From Massilia sp. 9096 (GTDB lineage Bacteria; Pseudomonadota; Gammaproteobacteria; Burkholderiales; Burkholderiaceae_D), in NCBI RefSeq assembly GCF_000745265.1, contig NZ_JQNN01000001.1, positions 2,852,001 to 2,916,000 of the forward strand: 64,000 nt of DNA. Reading direction: 5' to 3'. Below, one piece after another: positions 36,690 through 44,826 of the stretch (position 1 is the stretch's first letter; each line of letters starts with the position of its first letter). The translations under genes and the position numbers were made by a program. Under the pieces are notes generated by a model. That model had not been told where the DNA came from and did no database searches. It worked only from the letters and a program-made list of their open reading frames with translations.

Positions 36690-39266
36690 ATGGAAGTATC
36701 ACGCGTACGGGCCCTGCGCGGGCCCAACCTCTGGAGCCATCACACCTCGGTGGAGGCGATCGTGTCCTGCACGCCGGAGGAAGAGTCGATCGGCGCGCTG
36801 GCCGGGTTCGAGCCGCGCCTGCGCGCGCTGTTCCCGCAGCTCGGCCCGCTGCAGCCGACCGGCCACGACGACACCGTCCCGCTGGCCCAGGTGCTGGAAG
36901 TGGCGGCCCTGGCCCTGCAGGCCCAGGCCGGCTGCCCGGTCACCTTCAGCCGCACCACCGCCACGCTCGAGCGCGGCATCTACCAGGTGGTGGTCGAATA
37001 CAGCGAGGAAGACGTCGGCCGCCTGGCGCTGGAACTGGCCGAACAGCTGATCGCCGCCGCACGCCAGGACCAGCCGTTCGACCTGGAAGGCGCGCTGGCC
37101 CAGCTGCGCGACCTCGACGAGGACGTGCGCCTCGGCCCCTCCACCGGCTCGATCGTCTACGCCGCCGTGGCGCGCGGCATCCCGTTCCGCCGCTTGACCG
37201 AAGGCAGCCTGGTGCAGTTCGGCTGGGGCAGCAAGCAGCGCCGCATCCAGGCCGCCGAGATCGACGCCACCGGCGCCATCGCCGAGACCATCGCCCAGGA
37301 CAAGGAACTGACCAAGAAGCTGCTCGACGCGGCCGGCGTGCCGGTGCCGCTGGGCCGCACCGTGACCGACCCGGACGACGCCTGGGAAGCCGCACTGGAC
37401 ATCGGCCTGCCGGTCGTAATCAAGCCGCGAGACGGCAACCAGGGCAAGGGCGTGACCGTCAACGTGACCACGCGCGAGCAGCTGAGCGCGGGCTATCTCG
37501 CCGCCTCGGAATTCCGCGACGACATCATGGTCGAGAAGTACCTGCCGGGCCACGACTACCGCCTGCTGGTGGTCGGCGACAAGCTGGTCGCCGCCGCCCG
37601 GCGCGACCCGCCGCACGTGGTCGGCGACGGCAAGAGCACGGTGCGCCAGCTGGTCGACACCGTCAACCTCGACCCGCGCCGCGGCTCCGGCCACGCCACC
37701 TCGCTCACCAAGATCCGCTTCGACGACATCGCGCTGGCGTCGCTCGCCAAGCAGGACATGGATGCCGACTCGGTCGCGCCGAAAGGCAAGCGCGTCACGC
37801 TGCGCAACAACGCCAACCTCTCGACCGGCGGCTCGGCCACCGACGTCACCGACGACGTCCATCCGGAAGTCGCCGCGCGCGCGATCGCGGCCGCGCAGAT
37901 GGTCGGCCTGGACATCTGCGGCGTCGACCTGGTGTGCGACAGCGTGCTCAAACCGATAGAAGACCAGGGCGGCGGCATCGTCGAGGTCAACGCGGCGCCC
38001 GGCCTGCGCATGCACATCTCGCCCTCGTTCGGCAAAGGCCGCGCGGTCGGCGAAGCGATCATGGACACCCTGTACGCCCCGGGCGACGACGGCCGCATCC
38101 CGGTCGTGGCCGTGACCGGCACCAACGGCAAGACCACCACCGTGCGCCTGATCGCGCACCTGCTGGCCAGCTCGGGCCTGCGCACCGGCATGACCAACAC
38201 CGACGGCGTATACATCCAGGGCCGCCGCATCGACAGCGGCGACTGCAGCGGTCCGCGCAGCGCGCGCAACGTGCTGCTGCACCCGGACGTCGACGCGGCC
38301 GTGTTCGAGACCGCGCGCGGCGGCATCCTGCGCGAAGGCCTGGCCTTCGACCGCTGCGAGGTCGGCGTGGTCACCAACATCGGCTCGGGCGACCACCTCG
38401 GCCTGAACTACATCACCACGCTGGAAGACCTGGCGGTACTGAAACGCGTGATCGTCCAGAACGTGGCGCCGACCGGCATGGCGGTGCTCAACGCCGCCGA
38501 CCCGATCGTGGCCGGCATGGCCGAGAACACGCGCGGCGACATCACCTACTTCGCCCAGGATTGCTCGCTGCCGCTGATGCAGAAGCACCGCGCACGCGGC
38601 CGCCGCATCGTCTACGTCGACAACGGCGACCTGGTCTGCGCCCAGGGCAAGACCGAGCAACGCGTCGCGCTGGCGGAAGTGCCGATCACGCGCGGCGGCA
38701 TCATCGGCTTCCAAGTCGAGAACACGATGGCCGCGGTGGCGGCGGCGTGGGCGGTCGGGATCTCCTGGGATGCGATCCGCCTCGGCCTGAAGACCTTCGT
38801 CGGCGAAAGCGACAACGCGCCGGGCCGCTTCAACGTGTTCGACTACAAGGGCGCGACCGTGATCGCCGACTACGGCCACAACCCGGACGCGATCCAGGCG
38901 CTGGTCAACGCGGTCGAGTCAATGCCGGCCAAGCGCCGCTCGGTCGTGATCTCCGGTGCGGGCGACCGCCGCGACGAGGACATCCGCGACCAGACCCGTA
39001 TCCTCGGCAAGGCTTTCGATGACGTGCTGCTGTACGAAGACCAGTGCCAGCGCGGGCGTTCCGAGGGCGAAGTCGTCGCCCTGCTGCGCCAGGGTTTGAT
39101 CGATGCGACCCGCACCAGCCACGTCGACGAGATCAAGGGCGAGTTCGTCGCCATCGACACGGCGCTGGCGCGCTTGCAGCCGGGCGACCTGTCCCTGATC
39201 CTGATCGACCAGGTCGACGAGGCGCTGGCTCACATCGCCAGGCGCGTCGGCGAAGCGCAGGCGTGA
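36690..39266 (+). CDS. cphA: Cyanophycin synthetase
   Basis: Makes the storage polymer multi-L-arginyl-poly-aspartate by adding Asp then Arg at the cost of ATP; 858 residues, full length for the family. An N-terminal domain (to about 160) is followed by ATP-grasp (IKPRDGNQGKGV at 245-256; VEVNAAPG at 431-438), then a Mur ligase-like domain with P-loop GTNGKTT (477-483), FETARGGILREGL and the C-terminal domain with YGHNPDAI. Both ATP sites look intact, unlike the upstream paralogue. A GAAGG lies just before the ATG. It is followed by a clear terminator. Confidence 0.97.
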   Translation: MEVSRVRALRGPNLWSHHTSVEAIVSCTPEEESIGALAGFEPRLRALFPQLGPLQPTGHDDTVPLAQVLEVAALALQAQAGCPVTFSRTTATLERGIYQVVVEYSEEDVGRLALELAEQLIAAARQDQPFDLEGALAQLRDLDEDVRLGPSTGSIVYAAVARGIPFRRLTEGSLVQFGWGSKQRRIQAAEIDATGAIAETIAQDKELTKKLLDAAGVPVPLGRTVTDPDDAWEAALDIGLPVVIKPRDGNQGKGVTVNVTTREQLSAGYLAASEFRDDIMVEKYLPGHDYRLLVVGDKLVAAARRDPPHVVGDGKSTVRQLVDTVNLDPRRGSGHATSLTKIRFDDIALASLAKQDMDADSVAPKGKRVTLRNNANLSTGGSATDVTDDVHPEVAARAIAAAQMVGLDICGVDLVCDSVLKPIEDQGGGIVEVNAAPGLRMHISPSFGKGRAVGEAIMDTLYAPGDDGRIPVVAVTGTNGKTTTVRLIAHLLASSGLRTGMTNTDGVYIQGRRIDSGDCSGPRSARNVLLHPDVDAAVFETARGGILREGLAFDRCEVGVVTNIGSGDHLGLNYITTLEDLAVLKRVIVQNVAPTGMAVLNAADPIVAGMAENTRGDITYFAQDCSLPLMQKHRARGRRIVYVDNGDLVCAQGKTEQRVALAEVPITRGGIIGFQVENTMAAVAAAWAVGISWDAIRLGLKTFVGESDNAPGRFNVFDYKGATVIADYGHNPDAIQALVNAVESMPAKRRSVVISGAGDRRDEDIRDQTRILGKAFDDVLLYEDQCQRGRSEGEVVALLRQGLIDATRTSHVDEIKGEFVAIDTALARLQPGDLSLILIDQVDEALAHIARRVGEAQA

Positions 39267-39313
39267 CCGGGCGCGCATAAGGACGTATGCCAGCGCTGCG
39301 GCGCCGGAGACGA

Positions 39314-39340
39314 ACGGGCGCTGCGGCGCCCGTTTGTTTT
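39314..39340 (+). terminator. Rho-independent terminator of the cphA'-cphA operon
   Basis: ACGGGCGC-TGCG-GCGCCCGT (eight-base stem) followed by TTGTTTT, about 50 bases beyond the cphA stop. Confidence 0.85.
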
Positions 39341-39450
39341 AATGTGTACGCTCGGTCCGGTGTCGGTTAGTTGCGAATATCGCTGACGCAACGCAAGCGA
39401 GGCACGTTACGTTAGCCACCGCACGGGGCTGCCGCGCGCGATCGCATACC

Positions 39451-39852
39451 ATGTCAGGTCACGGCGACCATCAGGACGGTAACCATCATGCCCACCGACA
39501 AGGACACCCGGCAAGACGAAGGCACGCCGCGCCGGCCCTCACGTTCTCGCAACTGCTGTACCGCTTCCTGTTCTTCGACTGGCTGTTCCGCGACGTCAGC
39601 AGCACGCGCACCCTGCTCGAGCGCCACGCCGCGCGCCAGCACAACCGCAAGATGAGCTGCTACCTGCCGGTCTACCTGCGCCGCTGGTCCTTCCTCACCG
39701 CCTTCGATTTCGGCCTCGGCCTGCTGTTCGAGAAAGTGCTGCAGGCCGGCGTGCTGTCGGCCTGGTTTTTCACCTGGTCGTGCGTGACCTTTACGGGCCT
39801 GATCGTGATCAGCGTGGCCTGGCTCATCCTGGCATACACGCGAATTCCGTAA
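39451..39852 (+). CDS. Small putative membrane protein, possibly frameshifted near its N-terminus
   Basis: The frame from 39451 gives 133 residues with two membrane segments near the C-terminus (about 85-130) after an amphipathic LTFSQLLYRFLFFDWLF helix. Its first 30 residues (MSGHGDHQDGNHHAHRQG...) look unnatural. A different frame starting at 39489 gives a normal-looking MPTDKDTRQDEGTPRRP and would join the membrane protein if one base were added around 39530-39540. The coding part from LTFSQ on is convincing. Unknown family; it lies just after the cyanophycin operon but with a terminator between. Confidence 0.6.
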   Translation: MSGHGDHQDGNHHAHRQGHPARRRHAAPALTFSQLLYRFLFFDWLFRDVSSTRTLLERHAARQHNRKMSCYLPVYLRRWSFLTAFDFGLGLLFEKVLQAGVLSAWFFTWSCVTFTGLIVISVAWLILAYTRIP

Positions 39853-40009
39853 ACGCACTTGGGCAGTTGCTTAGTAATGTCTTCCAAGCAACTGATATAA
39901 TGAGTCGTCAGCGACCAAACCTGCGGTTTCGCCGGCCGGCCATCCCGCTCCGTCGGTTCCGCCATCCAGATAGAGCCTTAGCTCATTCCCTTCATACATC
40001 AACGTAGCG

Positions 40010-41860
40010 ATGCGTTTCCTGAAAATCCGACTTACCGCCTTTGAAGCCTGGCTAGACCGTCGAACGGCTTTGCTGAACCACTTACCGAATGCAAAACGAG
40101 CCGCCCTGCTCGCTCCAGTGCTGTTCGGTCTGTTTTCCGTCTGGATGGGCCAGGACATCAATTGGGACATGCAAAATTACCACTGGTATAACGCATACGC
40201 CCTGTTCAACGGCCGCCTGGATATCGATATCGCACCTGGCCAGTTCCAGAGCTATTTCAATCCGACGATCGATATCCTGTATTGGCTGATGAATCAGGCC
40301 TTGCCGCCGCCCATCGTCGGCTTTGTCATGGGCTTTCTGCATGGGTTGAATTTCCTGCTGCTGTTCGCCATCGCGCGTCAGTTGTTCGGCAGCGCGGGCA
40401 CGAGCCGCCTGCCCCTGTTCCTGGCGGCGGCCGGCGTCTGCAGCGCAGGCTTCCTGTCCGAGTTGGGCAATACGATGGGGGACAATACGACGGCGTTGCT
40501 GGTGCTGTCATCCTTGTTGCTGGTCTTGCGAAAATGGCAGGGTTTGCAGAGCGGGTCCCGCGCTGCAGTCGGCATGCCGTTCCTCGCAGGCATCCTGATG
40601 GGGGTGGGGGCCGGCCTGAAACTGACCAACGCATGCTACGCCGTGGCCCTGACGCTCGCCTTGCTGTCCTTGCCGATCAACGTCGGCCGGCGCCTGACGG
40701 CGTCCATGGTGTACGGGTGCGGGGTAGTGGCGGGACTGGTCGCCTCGGCCGGCTATTGGTGGTCGATCATGTGGCGCCATTTTGGCAGCCCGCTGTTTCC
40801 TCAATTTAACAGTATCTTCCGCAGCCCATTCGCGACGCAAGTCGGCGTGGTCGATACCGTCCACCTTCCACACGGCCTGCTCGAATCGCTTTTCTGGCCC
40901 TTCATTTTTTTGGCGGACTACAAGCGCGTGGGCGAAATTCCCACCCGCCCTGTCCTGATGGCCGCGTTGTACGCCATCGCCATCGTCTTCGCCGCCACCT
41001 GGCTGGTGAAACGCTTCAACCGTCCACTCCAGCGCGTGTCCGTGCCGATGGCGCCGCAAGCCCGCTTCGTCCTTTTGTTCGGTCTGGTCGCCTACCTGGT
41101 CTGGATGAAACTGTTCAGCATTTACCGCTACCTGGTGCCGCTGGAATTGCTGGCGCCATTGATGCTGTGGCTACTGATCGAACGCATCGTCGTGCGCCGC
41201 CACGCCGCGCGTATCGGCGCCTGGCTGATTGCCACGACCGCCTTGGCCGCGTTTCCCATCATGTCCTGGGGCCATGCGAACTGGACGCATGCCGGATTCA
41301 GCGCGCAATTTCCCACGTTCGAACGGCCTTCGGCGACGATTGTCTTCACCGCCCATGGCGATCCACCGATGGGCTGGCTGGCGACCTTCGTGCCACCCGA
41401 GGTGCGTGTCATCGGGCTCGGACTGGGCGTACCGCTCGCGCCGGCCTGGGTCGACCGCATCCAAGCTGCCATCGCCGCCCGTCCGGGTCCGCATTACGTG
41501 ATGGTGGCCACCGCCAAGAACGAAAAGGAAGGCGGCTTGCAGCGCAAGCTGGCGGTGGCGAATGCGCTCGGCCTGACCGCCGACGCCTCCAGCTGCGCGC
41601 GCCTGGACCGCCTGCTGCACCGGGTGCGCTTCCAGGTGCAGGTCAAGTTCGCGCCCGAGGCCGGGCACGCCTGCACGCTCGAGCTGCAGCCGCAGTACCG
41701 GGTCGACCTGGCGGCGCGCGACGCCGCGATCCTGCAGACCGCCCAGGCGAATCTGGCGGCCTTCGGCTTGCAGGCCGATGCCGCCGCTTGCCGCCGGTAC
41801 CCCGCGGCGATCGGAACCGAAGCCTTCCCGTTCCGCTTGTGCCCGGTCAGCCGTCAATAA
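40010..41860 (+). CDS. Polytopic membrane protein, GT-C glycosyltransferase-like
   Basis: A 616-residue protein with about ten to eleven hydrophobic helices between residues 30 and 420 and a soluble C-terminal third. The first loop has WMGQDINWDMQNYHWYNAYAL, whose acidic residues resemble the catalytic first loop of GT-C enzymes that use polyprenyl-phosphate sugars. The C-terminal part has no motif I recognise. Start ATG is the first in frame, with weak ribosome site. The role, perhaps cell-surface glycan assembly, is a guess from topology. Confidence 0.7.
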   Translation: MRFLKIRLTAFEAWLDRRTALLNHLPNAKRAALLAPVLFGLFSVWMGQDINWDMQNYHWYNAYALFNGRLDIDIAPGQFQSYFNPTIDILYWLMNQALPPPIVGFVMGFLHGLNFLLLFAIARQLFGSAGTSRLPLFLAAAGVCSAGFLSELGNTMGDNTTALLVLSSLLLVLRKWQGLQSGSRAAVGMPFLAGILMGVGAGLKLTNACYAVALTLALLSLPINVGRRLTASMVYGCGVVAGLVASAGYWWSIMWRHFGSPLFPQFNSIFRSPFATQVGVVDTVHLPHGLLESLFWPFIFLADYKRVGEIPTRPVLMAALYAIAIVFAATWLVKRFNRPLQRVSVPMAPQARFVLLFGLVAYLVWMKLFSIYRYLVPLELLAPLMLWLLIERIVVRRHAARIGAWLIATTALAAFPIMSWGHANWTHAGFSAQFPTFERPSATIVFTAHGDPPMGWLATFVPPEVRVIGLGLGVPLAPAWVDRIQAAIAARPGPHYVMVATAKNEKEGGLQRKLAVANALGLTADASSCARLDRLLHRVRFQVQVKFAPEAGHACTLELQPQYRVDLAARDAAILQTAQANLAAFGLQADAAACRRYPAAIGTEAFPFRLCPVSRQ

Positions 41861-41878
41861 GCGGCTGTCAACGAGCCT

Positions 41879-41908
41879 GGCGCCGATAAGCTTTCGAAGC
41901 ACGGCGCC
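41879..41908. terminator. Hairpin between convergent genes
   Basis: GGCGCCG/CGGCGCC with a 16-base loop in the 50-base gap between two convergent genes. No T run on either strand, so a bidirectional terminator role is only suggested. Confidence 0.3.
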
Positions 41909-41910
41909 GG

Positions 41911-44067
41911 TCAGGCCGGCTGCAGCGCGCTCAAGTGCCTGGCCAGCAGCGCATACAAGCCGGCGCGGTCGATCGGCTTGGCCAGGCAGGCGTCGAAACC
42001 GGCTTCCAGGTAGCGCTTGCGCTCGGCATGCAGCACGTTGGCGGTCAGCGCGATCGCCGGGCGCGTCCACCCGCGCGCGCGCAGGCGGTGCAGCGCGCTG
42101 ACGCCATCCAGGCGCGGCATCTGGATGTCCATCAGGATCAGGTCCGGTGCGCTCGACTCGGCCAGGCGCACGCCCTCCTCGCCGTCCTCGGCATGGATCA
42201 CCTCCAGGCCGCAGCCCTGCAGCAGGGCGCCGATCAGCAGCCGGTTATCCATCCCGTCCTCGACCAGCAGCACGCGCCCCGACAACTGCGGCGGCGCGGC
42301 TACGCGTTCGATCGCGCCGACCGACGGCACCCGCAGCAGCGTGGCGCCGTGCGCCAGCGGGGCGTGCACCGCCACCGTCATCGTGGTGCCCTGGCCGAGC
42401 GTGCTGTCGACGCCGACCGTGCCACCCATCGCCGCGGCGAGGCGCTGCACCAGGTGCAAGCCCAGGCCGGTGCCGCCGAAGCGCCGCATCACGCTGCTGT
42501 CGGCCTGCTCGAACGGCTTGAACAGGCGTTCGACCTGGTCCGGCGACATGCCGATGCCGCTGTCGCGCACCGTGCAGACCAGCATGGCGTCCTCGCCGCG
42601 GTAAGCCAGGTGCACGCTGACGGCGCCGCGCTCGGTGAACTTGACCGCGTTCGACACCAGGTTGAGCAGGATCTGGCGCCAGCGCGTCGGGTCGCCCAGC
42701 GCGGCGCTCGGCAAGGGGCCGTCGAAGTGCAGCCCGAGCCCGATGCCGCGCGCCTCGGCCTGGCCCTGCAGCGACGAGACCGCCGCCGCCGCCGCGTCGC
42801 TGGGCGCGAACGGCACCTGTTCGAGGACCAGCTTGCCGGACTCGATCTTCGACATGTCGAGGATGTCATTGATCAGCGACAGCAGGTGCTGGCCGTTGCG
42901 CACGATGATCGCGCTGAACTCGGCGCTTTCCGGGTCGGTGCTGGCGCGCTGCAGGAACTCGGCGAAGCCGATCACGGCGGTCAGCGGCGTGCGGATCTCG
43001 TGGCTCATCATGGCCAGGAAGTCGCTCTTGGCGCGGTTGGCGGCGTCGGCCTCGGCCTTCAGGCGCGCCTGCTCCTCCAGCGCGTGGTCATGCTTGCGCA
43101 TCGAATGCAGCAGTCCGCTCAGCGCCGCGCACACCGCCAGCAGGCAGGCCAGGCCAGCCCCGGCCAGCTGCCAGGCATACTCGCGCCACTGGCGCAGGTA
43201 CAGCGACTCGGTCACGCACACGGCGACCATCAACGGGTATTGCGGAATCACGCGCGCCGCGCCGATGCGCTTGTCGCTCACCTCCTGCAACTCGCGCCGC
43301 GGGCCCTCCATGAACGTCACGCCGTGGTCCAGCTTGCGCCGTCCGAGCACTTCGTAGGCCACGCCGCTGTTGTTGACCATGCCCATCGTGTTGTCGATGT
43401 GGGGCCAGCGCGCCATGACGGTGAAGTCGCTGCGGTACAGCGTCACGCTGGCTTCCTTGCCGAGGTTGATCTTGCTGTAGCCCTCGCTGATCCGCAGTGG
43501 CGACAGCCCGACCATCACCACGCCGAGGAAACGGCCGTCCGGCGCTTCGATGCGCCGCGTCAGGTAGAACGTCCACTCGTTGTTGCTCTTGTTGCGCACC
43601 GGCTTGCTGACGTACAGGCCACGGCTGGCGGAATCGCGCTGGGCCACGAAGAAATCGCGCTCGGCCAGGTTCAACTGCGGCGTCGGAAAACGGCGCGTGA
43701 TGTTGACCACGTCGCCATCCTCGTCGAGTACGGTGGCGACGTCGATGTCGGGCACGGCCCGCTTGCGGTCGACCAGGCGCTGGAATTCGGCCGCGCCGGA
43801 CAGCCGTTCGCGCAGCTCGTCGCGGTTGCTGACTTCCAGCATGCGGATGCGCTCGAGCATGCCTTCCAACACCAGGTTGGCCGCCTGCATCTGGTGTGCA
43901 GTCTGTTCGGCCAGCAGCAGCGAGGTGTTGTCGAGCTGACTGGACCATTCCTGCTCTTCGCTTTCACGCGCGTGGTACACGGAATACGAAAAAGCAGCAC
44001 AGATTGTGAGCAGCAAGGCGGTGCCGATGGCGACGACGATACGCTGCGAGCGACGCGATTCAGACAT
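41911..44067 (-). CDS. Hybrid sensor histidine kinase with double-Cache-like sensor
   Basis: A 718-residue membrane kinase. TM1 about 9-28, a large periplasmic sensor (30-285) with the Cache-type stretch RDFFVAQRDSASRGLYVSKPV, TM2 about 290-312, HisKA (FLAMMSHEIRTPL), HATPase (DSGIGMSPDQVERLF; GTGLGLHLVQ) and a C-terminal receiver (LMDIQMPRLDG). The start has GGGAAG upstream; a longer frame to 44325 has unlikely composition. Single receiver and no output partner next to it, so its target is unknown. It may sense a small amino or organic acid as Cache domains often do. Confidence 0.93.
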   Translation of the reverse strand: MSESRRSQRIVVAIGTALLLTICAAFSYSVYHARESEEQEWSSQLDNTSLLLAEQTAHQMQAANLVLEGMLERIRMLEVSNRDELRERLSGAAEFQRLVDRKRAVPDIDVATVLDEDGDVVNITRRFPTPQLNLAERDFFVAQRDSASRGLYVSKPVRNKSNNEWTFYLTRRIEAPDGRFLGVVMVGLSPLRISEGYSKINLGKEASVTLYRSDFTVMARWPHIDNTMGMVNNSGVAYEVLGRRKLDHGVTFMEGPRRELQEVSDKRIGAARVIPQYPLMVAVCVTESLYLRQWREYAWQLAGAGLACLLAVCAALSGLLHSMRKHDHALEEQARLKAEADAANRAKSDFLAMMSHEIRTPLTAVIGFAEFLQRASTDPESAEFSAIIVRNGQHLLSLINDILDMSKIESGKLVLEQVPFAPSDAAAAAVSSLQGQAEARGIGLGLHFDGPLPSAALGDPTRWRQILLNLVSNAVKFTERGAVSVHLAYRGEDAMLVCTVRDSGIGMSPDQVERLFKPFEQADSSVMRRFGGTGLGLHLVQRLAAAMGGTVGVDSTLGQGTTMTVAVHAPLAHGATLLRVPSVGAIERVAAPPQLSGRVLLVEDGMDNRLLIGALLQGCGLEVIHAEDGEEGVRLAESSAPDLILMDIQMPRLDGVSALHRLRARGWTRPAIALTANVLHAERKRYLEAGFDACLAKPIDRAGLYALLARHLSALQPA

Positions 44068-44340
44068 GTACTTCCCGATTGAGATCCAGATTCCTTGATG
44101 ACTTTCACCTTGCGGTGACGCTGAAGCAGACGTTGTTTGGGTCAGCTCATGGATTCTCGGGGAAAAATCAAACTCAGTAAATATGATACACCGACCTTGT
44201 TGCGACTTGTTGGAAACTGGCAACAAGTCAGCGCGGGCCAGGTTCAAAATTTGCTTTGCATCATCGTTTTTCTTGACATCAATAAAGTATCCGTGAAGGC
44301 AAGCTGGCACGATGCATTCATTCAACTTTTGGAGAACCTC

Positions 44341-44649
44341 ATGACATTCCTATGGCTCGACAACGATGGCTTGCCGCGCCGTCCGCTGCGCCAGCAGCGT
44401 TTCGAGCGCCGCATCGACGACCGCACCGCCGCCGACATCGCCGATGCCTTGCGCGCGCGCGGCGTGCAGGCGGCGGCGCTGGCGATGGACCATTTGCAAG
44501 TGGACATGGACGTCGCCCTGCGCGTGCTGGCCGGCGCGACTACCCGGCGCGGCTCGCTGATGGGCATGCCGTCGCCGTATTGGCGCCAGCGCGGCGCCGG
44601 CCGCAAGCCGCTGGCGATCGGCGTGAAGGCCGAGCTGGCCGAAGCCTGA
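44341..44649 (+). CDS. Hypothetical 102-residue protein
   Basis: Basic cytoplasmic protein starting MTFLWLDNDGLPRRPLRQQRFERRIDDR, with helical repeats and a C-terminal Arg/Gly-rich segment. GGAG ten bases before the ATG supports this start; an in-frame upstream ATG at 44137 has no ribosome site. It sits between a divergent kinase and mutS. No family recognised. Confidence 0.65.
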   Translation: MTFLWLDNDGLPRRPLRQQRFERRIDDRTAADIADALRARGVQAAALAMDHLQVDMDVALRVLAGATTRRGSLMGMPSPYWRQRGAGRKPLAIGVKAELAEA

Positions 44650-44826
44650 TTTGCGGCGGCCTGGCGCGTCTGTTCGCCCCGGGCCGCTGCGCCGCCATTG
44701 ATTGTCAATTCCGCCTTGGCGAGCAGGCTGTTGCCAAACAAGCTTTCCGCTCTCCCGGTCGAGTCCTAACGCGGTAAAATGACGGCCCTGGCCACCTTCC
44801 CGGCCTGCCGTCCCGATCTTGACCAC

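Noticed and set aside
34184..36727. 847-codon frame antisense to cphA'
   Set aside because: Composition is artefactual and the plus-strand CphA' is well matched to its family.
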